The notes: generated by a model from the letters alone, not told the origin. Shown: positions 44,687-54,438, counted from the stretch's first letter. The stretch is 64,000 nucleotides of DNA from Prevotella sp. (GCA_016286995.1 JAEEVA010000005.1:38769-102768); one strand, 5' to 3'. Translations and numbers: made by a program.

Positions 44687-45340
44687 ATGTACGACACCTT
44701 CATTTTCGACCTCGACGGTACTCTGCTCGACACCCTACAGGATTTGGCGACAAGCGTCAACTATGCACTCGCAGAATACGGATTGCCGACACACTCAATA
44801 GACGACGTACGGCAGTTTGTGGGCAATGGCATCCGTGTACTTATGGAACGAGCCATACCTAACGGAGTACAAAATCCGCTGTTTGATGCAACATTTGCCA
44901 GCTTCCGTGAACACTACATGCGGCACTCACTCGACACAACGCGTCCCTACGACGGCATACCGGAACTCATACACGAATTGAAGAAACGGGGATGTAAGAT
45001 GGCTGTCGTCAGCAACAAGATGATGGCGGCCACACAGGAACTCGTTACCCATTTCTTCCCGGAAATAGAGGTGGCCATAGGTGAAAACGAAGTGGCGGGG
45101 ATTCGCAAAAAGCCCGCTCCGGACACCGTATTCGAGGCACTGCGCCAGCTTGCCATCGCCCGCCATCCTGTTTATATCGGTGACAGCGACGTAGACATAG
45201 AGACAGCCCGTCATGCCGGGCTGTCTTGTATCAGTGTTCTATGGGGATTCCGCAGTCGTGACTTCCTAACAGCTCATGGTGCTACAACCTTTGCAGAGAA
45301 GCCGTCAGACATTCTTATGACTGCTGCTATTCTAAAGTAA
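44687..45340 (+). CDS. gph: HAD-family phosphoglycolate phosphatase-like hydrolase
   Basis: This 217-aa cytoplasmic phosphatase has motif I FDLDGTLLDTL (Asp nucleophile), a helical cap, motif II VVSNK, motif III lysine in RKKPAPD and motif IV YIGDSDVD. The fit to Gph (dephosphorylating 2-phosphoglycolate) is good, but other small phosphates are possible. It follows malQ after 29 nt and its 3' end overlaps the convergent GH28 gene by 14 nt. Confidence 0.85.
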   Translation: MYDTFIFDLDGTLLDTLQDLATSVNYALAEYGLPTHSIDDVRQFVGNGIRVLMERAIPNGVQNPLFDATFASFREHYMRHSLDTTRPYDGIPELIHELKKRGCKMAVVSNKMMAATQELVTHFFPEIEVAIGENEVAGIRKKPAPDTVFEALRQLAIARHPVYIGDSDVDIETARHAGLSCISVLWGFRSRDFLTAHGATTFAEKPSDILMTAAILK

Positions 45341-46844
45341 TATTGACGTTTTCCTTCTTCACATTCTCAGCATTGGTGAAGGTGGCGTCCTTCTTGGCCT
45401 TAATAACAATATTCTTCAGGTTAATGCCCTGAATAGGCATCTCTGGCAAGCCATTGAACTCCATAGCGCGTCCGGCACCATTACATACCACATTCTGAAT
45501 GTCAATATTACGAAAAATGGGGGTACCCTCGTCAATAGGAGCCTTCGTGGTATTGTCGGGATTGTCACCGTCAGCCAGCATTTCGGCCACTGATTTACCA
45601 CCATAATACATATTGAAGGTGATGGCATCGGTCTTAATGTCGGTCATAGAGATGTCGTGGATGAAGATATTCTCCACAATGCCGCCACGACCACGTGTCG
45701 ATTTGAAGCGCAGGCCGACATCAGTACCCAGGAACTGGCAACTCTTGACCAAAATGTTGCGTACGCCACCACTCATCTCAGAGCCTACCACAAAGCCACC
45801 ATGTCCAGCAAAGACAGTACAACCATCCACTACCACATTCTCACAGGGACGTCCGCGACGCCGTCCGTCCTTATCTTTTCCGCTCTTGATGCAGATACCA
45901 TCGTCGCCAGCATCAAATTTCGAATTGACGATGAGGGCATTCTTGCACGATTCCAGATCAAGTGCGTCACCATTTTGCGCATAGGCTGGGTTACGCGCGA
46001 GTACATTATCTATTATAATGTTCTCACACATTAGCGGATGGATGTTCCATGCCGGCGAGTTTTGGAAGATAACACCCTTGAGCAACACATTCTTACAATT
46101 GACAAGACTGATCATAACCGGGCGCAGGAAGCGTTTGTAGGAATTCCATTCAGCTTCCGATGACGCCTTGACAACATTCATATCGGCACTCTTCTCGGCA
46201 TCGGCATACCCTTGCGAGGGTACCCAGTAGTCCTTCTTGCTAACGACACCGCCAGGACGACTGAGTATTTCCTTCCACTGTCCGTCTGTTACTTTGCCTC
46301 GCTTGACCGGACGCCAATACTGGCCGTTACCATCAATGACACCCTTACCGGTGATGGCGATGTTCTCACAGCCGTTGGCATAGAGCGGTGACTGGCAGCG
46401 ACGCGTATCAAGGCCTTCAAACGATGTCTCAATAATGGGATAGAGCGATTCGTCGGCAGCAAACAGGATGACAGCACCCATCTGCAGGTGCAGGTTGATG
46501 TTTGACTTCAACTGGATAGGACCGGTCAGCCATACGCCGGCAGGGACGATGAGCTTGCCACCGCCTTGTGCTGCAAGGGCATCGATGGCACGGGCAAAGG
46601 CTTCAGTGTTTAGCACTTTACCATCACCTACAGCGCCGAACTTCTTAATGTTAACCTTATTGTCAGGAAACTGCGGAGCATTCACCTCAGGCATCTGGAA
46701 AGGCAGGTCCTGCGTGTAGTGTCTGTAGGGATTCTCATTCTTTGATTCACAATTGGCACAGGCCTTGTCATGCTGGCACTTGTGACCTTGGGCTGTGGCG
46801 CTCAATGTGACGCCAAACAGCAACATACAGATTAGTTTTTTCAT
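45327..46844 (-). CDS. GH28 polygalacturonase
   Basis: This 505-aa secreted beta-helix hydrolase cleaves polygalacturonan. A signal peptide (MKKLICMLLFGVTLSATAQ) is followed by a Cys-rich stretch (CQHDKACANC) and then the GH28 core: NGDALDLESC, AGDDGICIKSG, AGHGGFVVGSEMSGG and RFKSTRGRGG. It belongs functionally with the pectin block at 31.5-37.2 kb but sits apart. No TAnnTTTG box is seen upstream; it may be read from the ftsX-folK run, whose last gene ends 76 nt before. Confidence 0.9.
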   Translation of the reverse strand: MKKLICMLLFGVTLSATAQGHKCQHDKACANCESKNENPYRHYTQDLPFQMPEVNAPQFPDNKVNIKKFGAVGDGKVLNTEAFARAIDALAAQGGGKLIVPAGVWLTGPIQLKSNINLHLQMGAVILFAADESLYPIIETSFEGLDTRRCQSPLYANGCENIAITGKGVIDGNGQYWRPVKRGKVTDGQWKEILSRPGGVVSKKDYWVPSQGYADAEKSADMNVVKASSEAEWNSYKRFLRPVMISLVNCKNVLLKGVIFQNSPAWNIHPLMCENIIIDNVLARNPAYAQNGDALDLESCKNALIVNSKFDAGDDGICIKSGKDKDGRRRGRPCENVVVDGCTVFAGHGGFVVGSEMSGGVRNILVKSCQFLGTDVGLRFKSTRGRGGIVENIFIHDISMTDIKTDAITFNMYYGGKSVAEMLADGDNPDNTTKAPIDEGTPIFRNIDIQNVVCNGAGRAMEFNGLPEMPIQGINLKNIVIKAKKDATFTNAENVKKENVNITLE

Positions 46845-46919
46845 TGTAGCTTGTTTTAATAATACTTCTTTATATTTAACCTACAACTTAGACAACATAG
46901 AACTTTTCTTATGTCGTAT

Positions 46920-47366
46920 CTAGTTGTTCGGAGGGTTTTTAATTTCATTCAGCGGAATCATGACAAAGTCACGTTCGCACATCAGAGGATGCGGTATCTT
47001 CAGGTCAGATTCGTCTATCGTTATGTCGTCATAGAGAAGGATATCAATATCTATAGGCCGGTCCACATATTGACGATTTGACAATAATCTATTGACATTT
47101 TTCTTTCGTCCCATATCGCGCTCGATATGTTGAGTAATTTTTAGAACTTCACGTGCTGAATACTTTGTCTCTATAAGGATGACGGCATTAACAAACATAT
47201 TGTCTGACTCGAAACCCCAGGGTTTTGTCTCGATGAACGACGACTGGCGTACGACCTGTCCCACGCGCTCGCCAATGAGCCGTATGGCTTCACGCAAATG
47301 TTGCTGCTTATCGCCAAGGTTACTCCCCAGACCCAAATACACCTTATGCACCCCCTCATTCCTCAT
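46920..47366 (-). CDS. folK: 2-amino-4-hydroxy-6-hydroxymethyldihydropteridine pyrophosphokinase
   Basis: This folate-pathway enzyme transfers pyrophosphate from ATP to hydroxymethyl-dihydropterin. The 148-aa protein starts YLGLGSNLGDKQQHLREA (residues 10-27) and has SFIETKPWGF and the signature YVDRPIDIDILLYDD. It is the last cell-function gene in the ftsX-to-folK minus-strand run, 25 nt after queA. Confidence 0.93.
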   Translation of the reverse strand: MRNEGVHKVYLGLGSNLGDKQQHLREAIRLIGERVGQVVRQSSFIETKPWGFESDNMFVNAVILIETKYSAREVLKITQHIERDMGRKKNVNRLLSNRQYVDRPIDIDILLYDDITIDESDLKIPHPLMCERDFVMIPLNEIKNPPNN

Positions 47367-47391
47367 TTTCTGATATCAAGGCAATAGCCGC

Positions 47392-48534
47392 TTAGTCGTC
47401 TACAATTAGCATACAATCGCCATAGCAGCCAAACTGATAACCGTTATCTATTGCCTTCTGATAAGCCTTCATCACCAATTCGTAGCCACCAAAGGCAGCC
47501 GTAGCCATCACCATCGTTGACTCAGAATGATAGAAGTTGGCAATCAATGCGTCGGCCATACCGAATTCATAGGGTGGGAAGATAAAACGGTTCGTCCAGC
47601 CATTAAACTCTTTCAGCATGCAGTCTGTACCTACAGCTGTCTCTGCCGCACGCAGAGTGCTGACACCGACTATGCATACACGGTGTCCATTACGTTTGGC
47701 CTCGTTCGTTATTTCGCATGCCTCTGAAGTGACCACCATCTGCTCAGAACTCATCTTGTGCTTAGTCAGGTCTTCCACTTCAATGGTGTCGAAAGCTCCC
47801 AGGCCGCAATGCACAGTGATATATGCAAAATTGATGCCGCGGATTTCCAGACGTTTCATCAGCTCACGACTGAAGTGCAAACCCGATGCCGGTGCTGTCA
47901 CGGCCCCCTCATGACGGGCAAAGATGGTCTGGAAGTTCTCCATATCATCATCGTTAACCTCACGGTGATCGATGATATAGCGCGGCAGTGGTGCTGACCC
48001 CAGCGCAAAGAGTTCCTGCTTGAACTCGTCATGCGGACAATCATAAAGGAAACGAAGAGTACGTCCACGACTGGTAGTATTGTCGATGACTTCTGCCACC
48101 ATCGGACCATCATCTTCGAAAAAGAGTTTATTACCGATACGAATCTTACGAGCAGGCTCTACCAATACGTCCCACAGACGTAATTCCTCGTTCAGTTCAC
48201 GCAACAGGAACACCTCAATCTTGGCATCGGTTTTCTCTTTGGTACCAAACAACCTAGCTGGAAAAACCTTGGAGTCGTTCAATAAAATGACATCGCCTTC
48301 ATCAAAGTAGTTCACCAAACTACGGAAAGTAATGAACTCCGAGGTGTCGTTGCCGTCGGCATCCTTTTCATACATGTCGATGGTCTGACTCTTACGGTGT
48401 ACCACCATCATGCGACATTCATCACGGCGGTACACCTTATCAATAGTTCCGTCTTCGTTCTCGAACACTTTATGAGGCGGTTCCAAGGCAATCTGCTCTT
48501 CTGGAAGCCTAAATCTGAATTGTGACAGTTTCAT
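47392..48534 (-). CDS. queA: S-adenosylmethionine:tRNA ribosyltransferase-isomerase
   Basis: This enzyme makes epoxyqueuosine in tRNA using AdoMet. In the 380-aa protein, MKLSQFRFRLPEEQIALEPP, LNDSKVFPARLFG, VTAPASGLHFSRELM and VHCGLGAFDTIEVEDL are family landmarks. It is somewhat longer than E. coli QueA because of an insertion after residue 20. It follows truB after 65 nt on the minus strand. Confidence 0.94.
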   Translation of the reverse strand: MKLSQFRFRLPEEQIALEPPHKVFENEDGTIDKVYRRDECRMMVVHRKSQTIDMYEKDADGNDTSEFITFRSLVNYFDEGDVILLNDSKVFPARLFGTKEKTDAKIEVFLLRELNEELRLWDVLVEPARKIRIGNKLFFEDDGPMVAEVIDNTTSRGRTLRFLYDCPHDEFKQELFALGSAPLPRYIIDHREVNDDDMENFQTIFARHEGAVTAPASGLHFSRELMKRLEIRGINFAYITVHCGLGAFDTIEVEDLTKHKMSSEQMVVTSEACEITNEAKRNGHRVCIVGVSTLRAAETAVGTDCMLKEFNGWTNRFIFPPYEFGMADALIANFYHSESTMVMATAAFGGYELVMKAYQKAIDNGYQFGCYGDCMLIVDD

Positions 48535-48599
48535 CTAACTTATTTATAATTTGACGATTTACTATTTTTTTCTTGCTACAAAAGCTAAAATATCATTTA

Positions 48600-49304
48600 T
48601 TATTCTTCTACTCCTTGCACTTTATCCAGCCATGCAGGAAAGTCGTCAAGGGTGATGCAGTCCTCTATGCAGACATCGCCAGAACGCGTACGGCACAACG
48701 CTGTTAGGTAAGCACCGCTCTGCAGAGCACGTCCGATATCACGGGCCAGTGAACGAATATAGGTACCCTTGCCACATCGGACACGGATGCTCATTTGCAT
48801 CGTGGTGGGGTCAAATGCGGTCAGTTCTATTTCGTCAATGCGCACCGTCTTGGCCTGCAGTTCCACATTCTTGCCCTTGCGTTTCAGATCGTAGGCACGG
48901 TCGCCACCAATCTTACAGGCAGAATACGACGGTGGCACCTGCTGTATCTCTCCGACAAAACCTAAGAGCACACTACGTATAAGCTCCTCGGTAATGTGTG
49001 CTGTCGGGTAAGTAGCGTTGACCTCATGTTCCATATCGTAGCTGGGTGTAGTGGCTCCTAACTGCAGCGTGGCAGTGTACTCTTTCGTATGTAGCTGCAG
49101 GCGTTCAATCTCTTTAGTTTTCTTACCAGTACAGAGAATGAGCACACCCGTCGCCAAAGGGTCGAGCGTACCAGCATGACCTATTTTCACACGACGGACA
49201 CCCACCTTTCGCGACACTCTGGTACGCACAAAGGCCAATGCGCCAAACGATGTCATGCCGTAAGGCTTGTTGATATTGATGTATTCGCCTTCTATGAAGT
49301 CCAT
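48600..49304 (-). CDS. truB: tRNA pseudouridine synthase B
   Basis: This enzyme converts U55 in tRNA to pseudouridine. The 234-aa protein has NKPYGMTSFGAL and KIGHAGTLDPLATGVL with catalytic Asp48. Its start codon overlaps the uppP stop by one base (TAATG), so the two are translationally coupled. Confidence 0.95.
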   Translation of the reverse strand: MDFIEGEYININKPYGMTSFGALAFVRTRVSRKVGVRRVKIGHAGTLDPLATGVLILCTGKKTKEIERLQLHTKEYTATLQLGATTPSYDMEHEVNATYPTAHITEELIRSVLLGFVGEIQQVPPSYSACKIGGDRAYDLKRKGKNVELQAKTVRIDEIELTAFDPTTMQMSIRVRCGKGTYIRSLARDIGRALQSGAYLTALCRTRSGDVCIEDCITLDDFPAWLDKVQGVEE

Positions 49305-50161
49305 TAGTCAACCATTGCAAGTGAATGTCCTGTCAACAGCAACACCAAAATGATGCCACCTACGATGATACGGTAGATACCGAAAGCCTTGAATCCATAT
49401 TTTGTCAGGAAAGCTACAAACCATTTCATAGCCAGCAAGGCTACTACGAAAGCGACCACACATCCTAATACAAGCATTGAAATATTGTGGGGAGTGGCCC
49501 ACGCTGTGTCCTCCTTCAACAGGTCAAGCAAGTCAAGCAGGGTTGCTCCGGCCATCGTAGGTACAGCCAAGAAGAATGAGAATTCTGCTGCACGCTGGCG
49601 TGTCAGCCCCTGTGTCATACCACCCACAATGGTTGCCATTGAACGTGACACTCCCGGGATAACCGAAATACACTGATAGAGACCTATCTTAAAGGCTCTG
49701 CGCTCATTCATTTTATTAGCATCAGTTCCTTTATTAAACAGTTTATCGCAGAACAGCATGAAAACACCGCCAACCACCAACATGATAGCTACTACAAGAA
49801 CACTGTCAAGCAACCAGTCGAGCAAGCCAGACTTCTTGGCAAGCAGGCCAATGACTACTGCGGGCAGCACACCCACAATAAGCAGCCAATAGAAGTAATA
49901 GCGATGTTTTAACCGCTGAAACAGATTACTGCCAGTAGGCACAGGGGAATTGTCGAATCGGAAGAAACGCTTCCAATACAAACAGACCACCGACAGGATG
50001 GCACCAAACTGGATAATAAACGTAAATGCGTGGACGAAGGGATCACCCTGAGGAACACCTAATAGATTCTGAGTAATAATCATATGCCCTGTTGACGATA
50101 CTGGCAGAAATTCCGTCAGACCCTCAACAATGGCTATTATAACTGTTTCTAACCAATCCAT
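49304..50161 (-). CDS. uppP: Undecaprenyl-diphosphatase
   Basis: This polytopic membrane protein recycles undecaprenyl pyrophosphate to the phosphate carrier and gives bacitracin resistance when abundant. The 285-aa protein has both conserved regions, EGLTEFLPVSSTGHM (about 14-28) and the PGVSRSMATIVGG box (about 171-183), and eight hydrophobic segments. It lies 31 nt after the DUF3098 gene. Confidence 0.95.
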   Translation of the reverse strand: MDWLETVIIAIVEGLTEFLPVSSTGHMIITQNLLGVPQGDPFVHAFTFIIQFGAILSVVCLYWKRFFRFDNSPVPTGSNLFQRLKHRYYFYWLLIVGVLPAVVIGLLAKKSGLLDWLLDSVLVVAIMLVVGGVFMLFCDKLFNKGTDANKMNERRAFKIGLYQCISVIPGVSRSMATIVGGMTQGLTRQRAAEFSFFLAVPTMAGATLLDLLDLLKEDTAWATPHNISMLVLGCVVAFVVALLAMKWFVAFLTKYGFKAFGIYRIIVGGIILVLLLTGHSLAMVD

Positions 50162-50192
50162 GATTTTTTGCTTAGGCTTTGAACTTTACACT

Positions 50193-50420
50193 TTATTTAT
50201 CACTCGGACGGTGAACCACCGCATAAATCATCGACACAAAGCCCAAAAGGCATACTACCGGTGCCACCTTGATGCGACGAGCACTGAAAATATCTGGATT
50301 ATATGCCGTTTCCGAGGAACCATCTCCACTCATCAGCAAAAAACCTATGACAACTACCGCCATTCCTACAGCCAGCAGGATGTAGTTCATGCGACCAAAT
50401 GCGAAATCTCTCTTTTCCAT
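50193..50420 (-). CDS. DUF3098 small membrane protein
   Basis: This 75-aa protein has two hydrophobic helices (NYILLAVGMAVVVIGFLLMSG and VAPVVCLLGFVSMIYAVV) joined by a polar loop (YNPDIFSARRI). The pattern FAFGRMNYILL matches DUF3098, whose function is unknown. It always seems to accompany ftsX and uppP in Bacteroidetes, hinting at an envelope role. Confidence 0.85.
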   Translation of the reverse strand: MEKRDFAFGRMNYILLAVGMAVVVIGFLLMSGDGSSETAYNPDIFSARRIKVAPVVCLLGFVSMIYAVVHRPSDK

Positions 50421-50443
50421 ATTAAAAACCTTCTTCTAACTTC

Positions 50444-51322
50444 TCAAATCTTATATAACTCTCCTGCTCTCATCTTCAGGAACTTGTTCACTGCCAGCCA
50501 TGCACAGAGTACCGTGATGACAATGCCAAACAACAGTACGGCCAGACCCGTGATAGTCATCACCTGCCACGTCACCACTTCCTCGACACCTGGCTGTGTC
50601 AAATACAATCCATAAATGCCGACTCCCAGCACGATGTTAGCTAACACGGCGGCTATAACACCTATCACGGCAGCCCGTTTCAGGAACGGGCGACGGATGA
50701 ACGCCCATGAAGCGCCCACCAACTTCATCGTATGGATAACGAAACGACGAGCATAGACGCTCAAGCGAATGGTATTGCTTATCAGCGAGAATGACACACA
50801 CGTCAGTAACACAGCTAGAACAAGCAATATGATACTCACACGGCTTAGATTCACATTCACGCGGTCCATCAAGTCCTCCATATACGCCAAATCGCTCACC
50901 CTATCATCCTTCTTCAGCTCCTTAGCTATCCATTTCAGCGAGTCACGGTTGGCATAATCAGCATTCAGCTGGATCTCTAACGTGGCTGGGAATGGGTTGA
51001 ATCCCAAGAATTCCGTGGGGTCGCTACCTAACTCCTTTACCTGTTCACGTTGCGCCTGTTCCTTACTGATATAGTCAATGTTGTGCGAATACGGACGGTG
51101 GTACAAGTCACGGCAGAACAGCTTAGCATCGTTCACCGTCACCGAATCCTTCAACATCACTGTCACCGTTAGGTGCTGTTTCATGTGAGCCGACAGATTA
51201 TGTGCGGACAACACAAAAAACACTACCATACCTAGTAGGATGAGCACCATTGTGGTGCTTATACATAATGTTACGACCTGCATACCACCACGGCTGCGGG
51301 CTCTTTTTCGTTTCTTACTCAT
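50444..51322 (-). CDS. ftsX: Cell division permease FtsX
   Basis: FtsX is the membrane partner of FtsE and links division to peptidoglycan hydrolases. In the 292-aa protein, a basic start (MSKKRKRARSRGGM) is followed by a TM helix, an extracytoplasmic domain (about 45-165) and three more TM helices. ATG 51322 was preferred to 51415 because it gives the usual length and lies after the promoter box TATCTTTGC (51356-51364, minus). It is the first gene of the ftsX, DUF3098, uppP, truB, queA, folK run. Confidence 0.9.
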   Translation of the reverse strand: MSKKRKRARSRGGMQVVTLCISTTMVLILLGMVVFFVLSAHNLSAHMKQHLTVTVMLKDSVTVNDAKLFCRDLYHRPYSHNIDYISKEQAQREQVKELGSDPTEFLGFNPFPATLEIQLNADYANRDSLKWIAKELKKDDRVSDLAYMEDLMDRVNVNLSRVSIILLVLAVLLTCVSFSLISNTIRLSVYARRFVIHTMKLVGASWAFIRRPFLKRAAVIGVIAAVLANIVLGVGIYGLYLTQPGVEEVVTWQVMTITGLAVLLFGIVITVLCAWLAVNKFLKMRAGELYKI

Positions 51323-51355
51323 AGTCTCATTCAGACGTCTTTCTTCAATTAAAGT

Positions 51356-51364
51356 GCAAAGATA
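51356..51364 (-). promoter_or_regulatory. -7 promoter box for the ftsX-folK run
   Basis: Minus-strand TATCTTTGC lies 33 nt upstream of the ftsX start. Confidence 0.55.
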
Positions 51365-51478
51365 ATGCAAACCAAGCAAAATGCAAAATAAATTAAGATT
51401 TATTTTCATTTTCAAGGCGAAGCTTATCTTACGTTATAATAAGTCGGTGGAATATTTGGCAGTTATAAAGAAAATGTC

Positions 51479-51487
51479 TACCTTTGC
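51479..51487 (+). promoter_or_regulatory. -7 promoter box for the polysaccharide/opine genes
   Basis: TACCTTTGC with TTTG at 51455-51458 (20-nt spacing) precedes ATG 51515. Confidence 0.7.
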
Positions 51488-51514
51488 ACAATGAACGTAA
51501 TATTGTGACACATT

Positions 51515-53371
51515 ATGCAAGCAATCATACTGGCGGCAGGCATGGGCCGCAGACTGGGAGAGTATACGAAGAACAATACGAAATGTATGGTTCCAGTGAA
51601 TGGTGTGCGACTCATTGACCGTCTGCTGGGGCAGTTGGCCAAGCAGCAGCTGAATCGTATTATCATCGTCGTGGGCTATAAAGGCAAAGAGCTACGCGAA
51701 TATCTCGAATCGCAATATGGCCAACAGCTAACTGCCAATTGCCAGTTGCTATTTGCCGAAAATCCCATATACGACAAGACCAACAACATCTACTCGCTGG
51801 CTTTGGTGAAGGACATGCTGCAGGAGGACGACACGCTACTCATTGAGAGCGACCTCATCTTCAGCGACCGTATCATCCCGATGATTATTGAGAACCCCTA
51901 CCCCAACCTGGCATTGGTGGCCAAGTACGAGACATGGATGGATGGCACTATGGTGCGGCTCGATGACGACCAGAACATCGTGAACTTCATCTCGAAGGAT
52001 GCATTTAACTATAATGAAATAGAGTCGTACTATAAGACCGTCAATATCTACAAGCTCTCGAAGGCGTTCTCCAAACAGAAGTACGTCCCCTTCCTCGATG
52101 CCTACACCAAGGCCGTTGGCAATAATGAATATTACGAAAACGTGCTGCGCATCATCTCGCTGCTCAACAACCACGACATGAAAGCGCTGCCCATTGGCAA
52201 CGAAAAATGGTATGAGATTGACGACAAGCAGGACCTTGACATTGCCGAAGCATTGTTTGCCGACGAGAAGGACGTGATTCGTAAGTATTATGGACGCTAT
52301 GGCGGTTTCTGGCGTTTCCCTCAGATGCTTGACTACTGCTATCTGGTGAATCCCTATTTCCCCAGCAAGCGCATGAAGGACGAGCTGCGTGCCAATTTCG
52401 ACACCCTGCTCACAGAATACCCCTCTGGCATGAAAGTCAACACACTTATTGCCAGCAAATGCTTTGGTGTGAGCGAGCAGTATATCGTGCCTGGCAATGG
52501 TGCTGCTGAGCTCATTAAGATTCTGATGGAAGAAAGGCCAAAAGCTAACAGCCAAAAGCCAATAGCCAAAATTGGCTTCATCCGTCCTACCTTCGAGGAA
52601 TATCCCAATCGCTACGACAAGGATGCGCAGGTGACCTTCGTGCCTCAGAATGCGGACTATCGCTATACGGCCGACGACCTTATGGCGTTCTTTGGCGATA
52701 AGGACATACAGCAGCTGATGGTCATTAATCCCGACAATCCTTCAGGCAATTTCATTCCTAAGCATGACATCCTGAGGCTGGCTCAATGGTGCGAAGACAG
52801 AGACATCCGATTGGTGGTCGACGAATCCTTCGTAGACTTCAGCGAAGACTACACCACCAATTCCCTATTAAGCGATAAAACACTCGAGGCCTATCCCCAC
52901 ATGGCTGTGATGAAGAGCATTTCAAAAAGCTACGGCGTGCCAGGTCTTCGATTGGGCATTCTCTGCTCTGCCGACAAGAACCTCATCGCGCATATCAAGA
53001 AAGAGGTATCAATCTGGAACATCAACTCGTTTGCCGAGTTCTTCATGCAAATATACAACAAGCACGAGAAGGACTACCAGCGTGCCTGTGCCAAGTTTGT
53101 GGCCGAGCGAGACGATTTCTATGACAAGCTGAAGCAAATACCTTTCCTCCACGTGATACCCTCGCAGGCCAACTACTTCCTCTGCGAAGTGCTGCCCCCC
53201 TATAAGGCCAGTGAGATTGTCATCTACATGCTCAAACAGCGCAACATTCTGACACGCGACTGCAGTCTGAAGCAAGGTCTTGACCCCACGAAGCAGTACA
53301 TGCGTATCGCCGTACGTGACCACGAGGATAACACCCGTCTTATTGAGGGGCTTTTAGCATTTAGCCATTAG
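51515..53371 (+). CDS. LicC-like nucleotidyltransferase fused to a HisC/CobD-type PLP enzyme
   Basis: This 618-aa cytoplasmic protein has two domains. Residues 1-250 match LicC/PntC-type cytidylyltransferases: IILAAGMGRRLGEYTKNNTK, VVGYKGKEL, YDKTNNIYSLALVKD and IESDLIF. Residues about 260-618 form a fold-type I PLP domain of the HisC/CobD kind: NPDNPSG, VVDESFVDF (Asp436) and the Schiff-base Lys471 in SISKSYGVPGLRLG. A repeat-encoded insert, RPKANSQKPIAK, lies at 341-352. It could make an amino-alcohol phosphate and activate it with CTP, but substrates are unknown. The opine-type dehydrogenase gene follows after 12 nt. Confidence 0.82.
   Translation: MQAIILAAGMGRRLGEYTKNNTKCMVPVNGVRLIDRLLGQLAKQQLNRIIIVVGYKGKELREYLESQYGQQLTANCQLLFAENPIYDKTNNIYSLALVKDMLQEDDTLLIESDLIFSDRIIPMIIENPYPNLALVAKYETWMDGTMVRLDDDQNIVNFISKDAFNYNEIESYYKTVNIYKLSKAFSKQKYVPFLDAYTKAVGNNEYYENVLRIISLLNNHDMKALPIGNEKWYEIDDKQDLDIAEALFADEKDVIRKYYGRYGGFWRFPQMLDYCYLVNPYFPSKRMKDELRANFDTLLTEYPSGMKVNTLIASKCFGVSEQYIVPGNGAAELIKILMEERPKANSQKPIAKIGFIRPTFEEYPNRYDKDAQVTFVPQNADYRYTADDLMAFFGDKDIQQLMVINPDNPSGNFIPKHDILRLAQWCEDRDIRLVVDESFVDFSEDYTTNSLLSDKTLEAYPHMAVMKSISKSYGVPGLRLGILCSADKNLIAHIKKEVSIWNINSFAEFFMQIYNKHEKDYQRACAKFVAERDDFYDKLKQIPFLHVIPSQANYFLCEVLPPYKASEIVIYMLKQRNILTRDCSLKQGLDPTKQYMRIAVRDHEDNTRLIEGLLAFSH
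52530..52569 (+). repeat. AAGCCAAA-type repeat inside the nucleotidyltransferase fusion
   Basis: GGCCAAAAGCTAACAGCC and AAAAGCCAATAGCCAAAA are in frame and code for RPKANSQKPIAK, like the insert in priA. Confidence 0.75.
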
Positions 53372-53383
53372 CAATTAGCGGAT

Positions 53384-54427
53384 ATGGAAGAAAAGCCAAT
53401 AGCCAATAGCAAAAAGCGAATAGCCATCTGTGGCGGAGGCAACTTAGGTCATGTCGTAACTGGTTTTGTGGCTGCTCAAGGCAAATACGAGGTGTGTCTG
53501 TTGACGCGACAGCCTGAGCGTTGGAGCCATGAGCTGGCCATCGAAGCCCCAGACACCACATACAAAGGACGACTCAGTGGCGTGTTTGCTGATGCCAAAC
53601 AGGCTGTTTCCGATGCCGATATCATCTTGCTGTGCCTGCCGGGCTACGGCATTCGCGACACCCTGCTACAGATCAAAGACCATCTTAGACCAGATGCCGC
53701 CGTAGGTACAGTAGTCAGTAGCACAGGGTTCTTCTTCCAGGCTATGGAGATTCTCCCTGATTATCAGGCACTCTTTGGATTCCAACGTGTACCATTCATC
53801 TCGCGCATTATAGAATATGGTCACAAGGCTCGTCTGATGGGCTATAAAGAGAGCCTGGAACTGGCTATCGAACGTTGTGCCCATCCAGAATCATTGAGTG
53901 ACACGTTGTCTGATATGCTACGCACACCCATCCACCTATTGAACAGCCATTACGAGGTGAGCCTCTCGAACAGCAATCCCCTGTTGCATCCCTCACGTCT
54001 CTATTCCCTTTGGAAAGACTGGCATGAAGGCATTGTCTACAATCGTATTCCGATGTTCTATGAGGAGTGGACGGAAGAAACTGCTGAACTATATATTCAG
54101 ATGGACAATGAACTCCAGACCCTTCTGGAGCAGTTACCCGTTCGCAAAGGCAGCATCGCCACCGTACTCGACTATTACGAAAGCATCGATGCCGCATCGT
54201 TAGCCAACAAACTGCGCAGTATCGAAGCTTTCAAAGGCATTGCTGCGCCCATGAAAGCAGTTGACGGTGGCTATATTCCAGACTTTCATAGCCGTTATTT
54301 CACAGAAGATTTCCCCTACGGTCTCGCCTTTGTTCATCGTATGACACACGAAAAGGCCATTCCCTCACCAGCTATTGACAAGGTATATGAATGGGGTATG
54401 AAGATGCTGAATTGTTGTAGCCAATAG
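53384..54427 (+). CDS. Opine (octopine/nopaline) dehydrogenase-family protein
   Basis: This 347-aa NAD(P)-dependent protein has a Rossmann start (RIAICGGGNLGHVVTGFVAAQG), ILLCLPGYG and VVSSTGFFFQA. The C-terminal opine-dehydrogenase domain carries NSNPLLHPSRLY, where His202 matches the catalytic His of the family. These enzymes condense an amine with an alpha-keto acid. The N-terminus (EEKPIANSKK) is coded by the AGCCAATAGC repeat. It is coupled to the cytidylyltransferase-PLP gene 12 nt upstream. True substrates are unknown; a ketopantoate-reductase-like role cannot be excluded. Confidence 0.78.
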   Translation: MEEKPIANSKKRIAICGGGNLGHVVTGFVAAQGKYEVCLLTRQPERWSHELAIEAPDTTYKGRLSGVFADAKQAVSDADIILLCLPGYGIRDTLLQIKDHLRPDAAVGTVVSSTGFFFQAMEILPDYQALFGFQRVPFISRIIEYGHKARLMGYKESLELAIERCAHPESLSDTLSDMLRTPIHLLNSHYEVSLSNSNPLLHPSRLYSLWKDWHEGIVYNRIPMFYEEWTEETAELYIQMDNELQTLLEQLPVRKGSIATVLDYYESIDAASLANKLRSIEAFKGIAAPMKAVDGGYIPDFHSRYFTEDFPYGLAFVHRMTHEKAIPSPAIDKVYEWGMKMLNCCSQ

Positions 54428-54438
54428 TTACATCTCTT

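Noticed and set aside
51515..53371. Phosphonate (2-aminoethylphosphonate) pathway by analogy to PntC fusions
   Set aside because: No PEP mutase or phosphonopyruvate decarboxylase gene is in the window, and the PLP domain resembles HisC/CobD more than the aminoethylphosphonate transaminase; kept only as an alternative.
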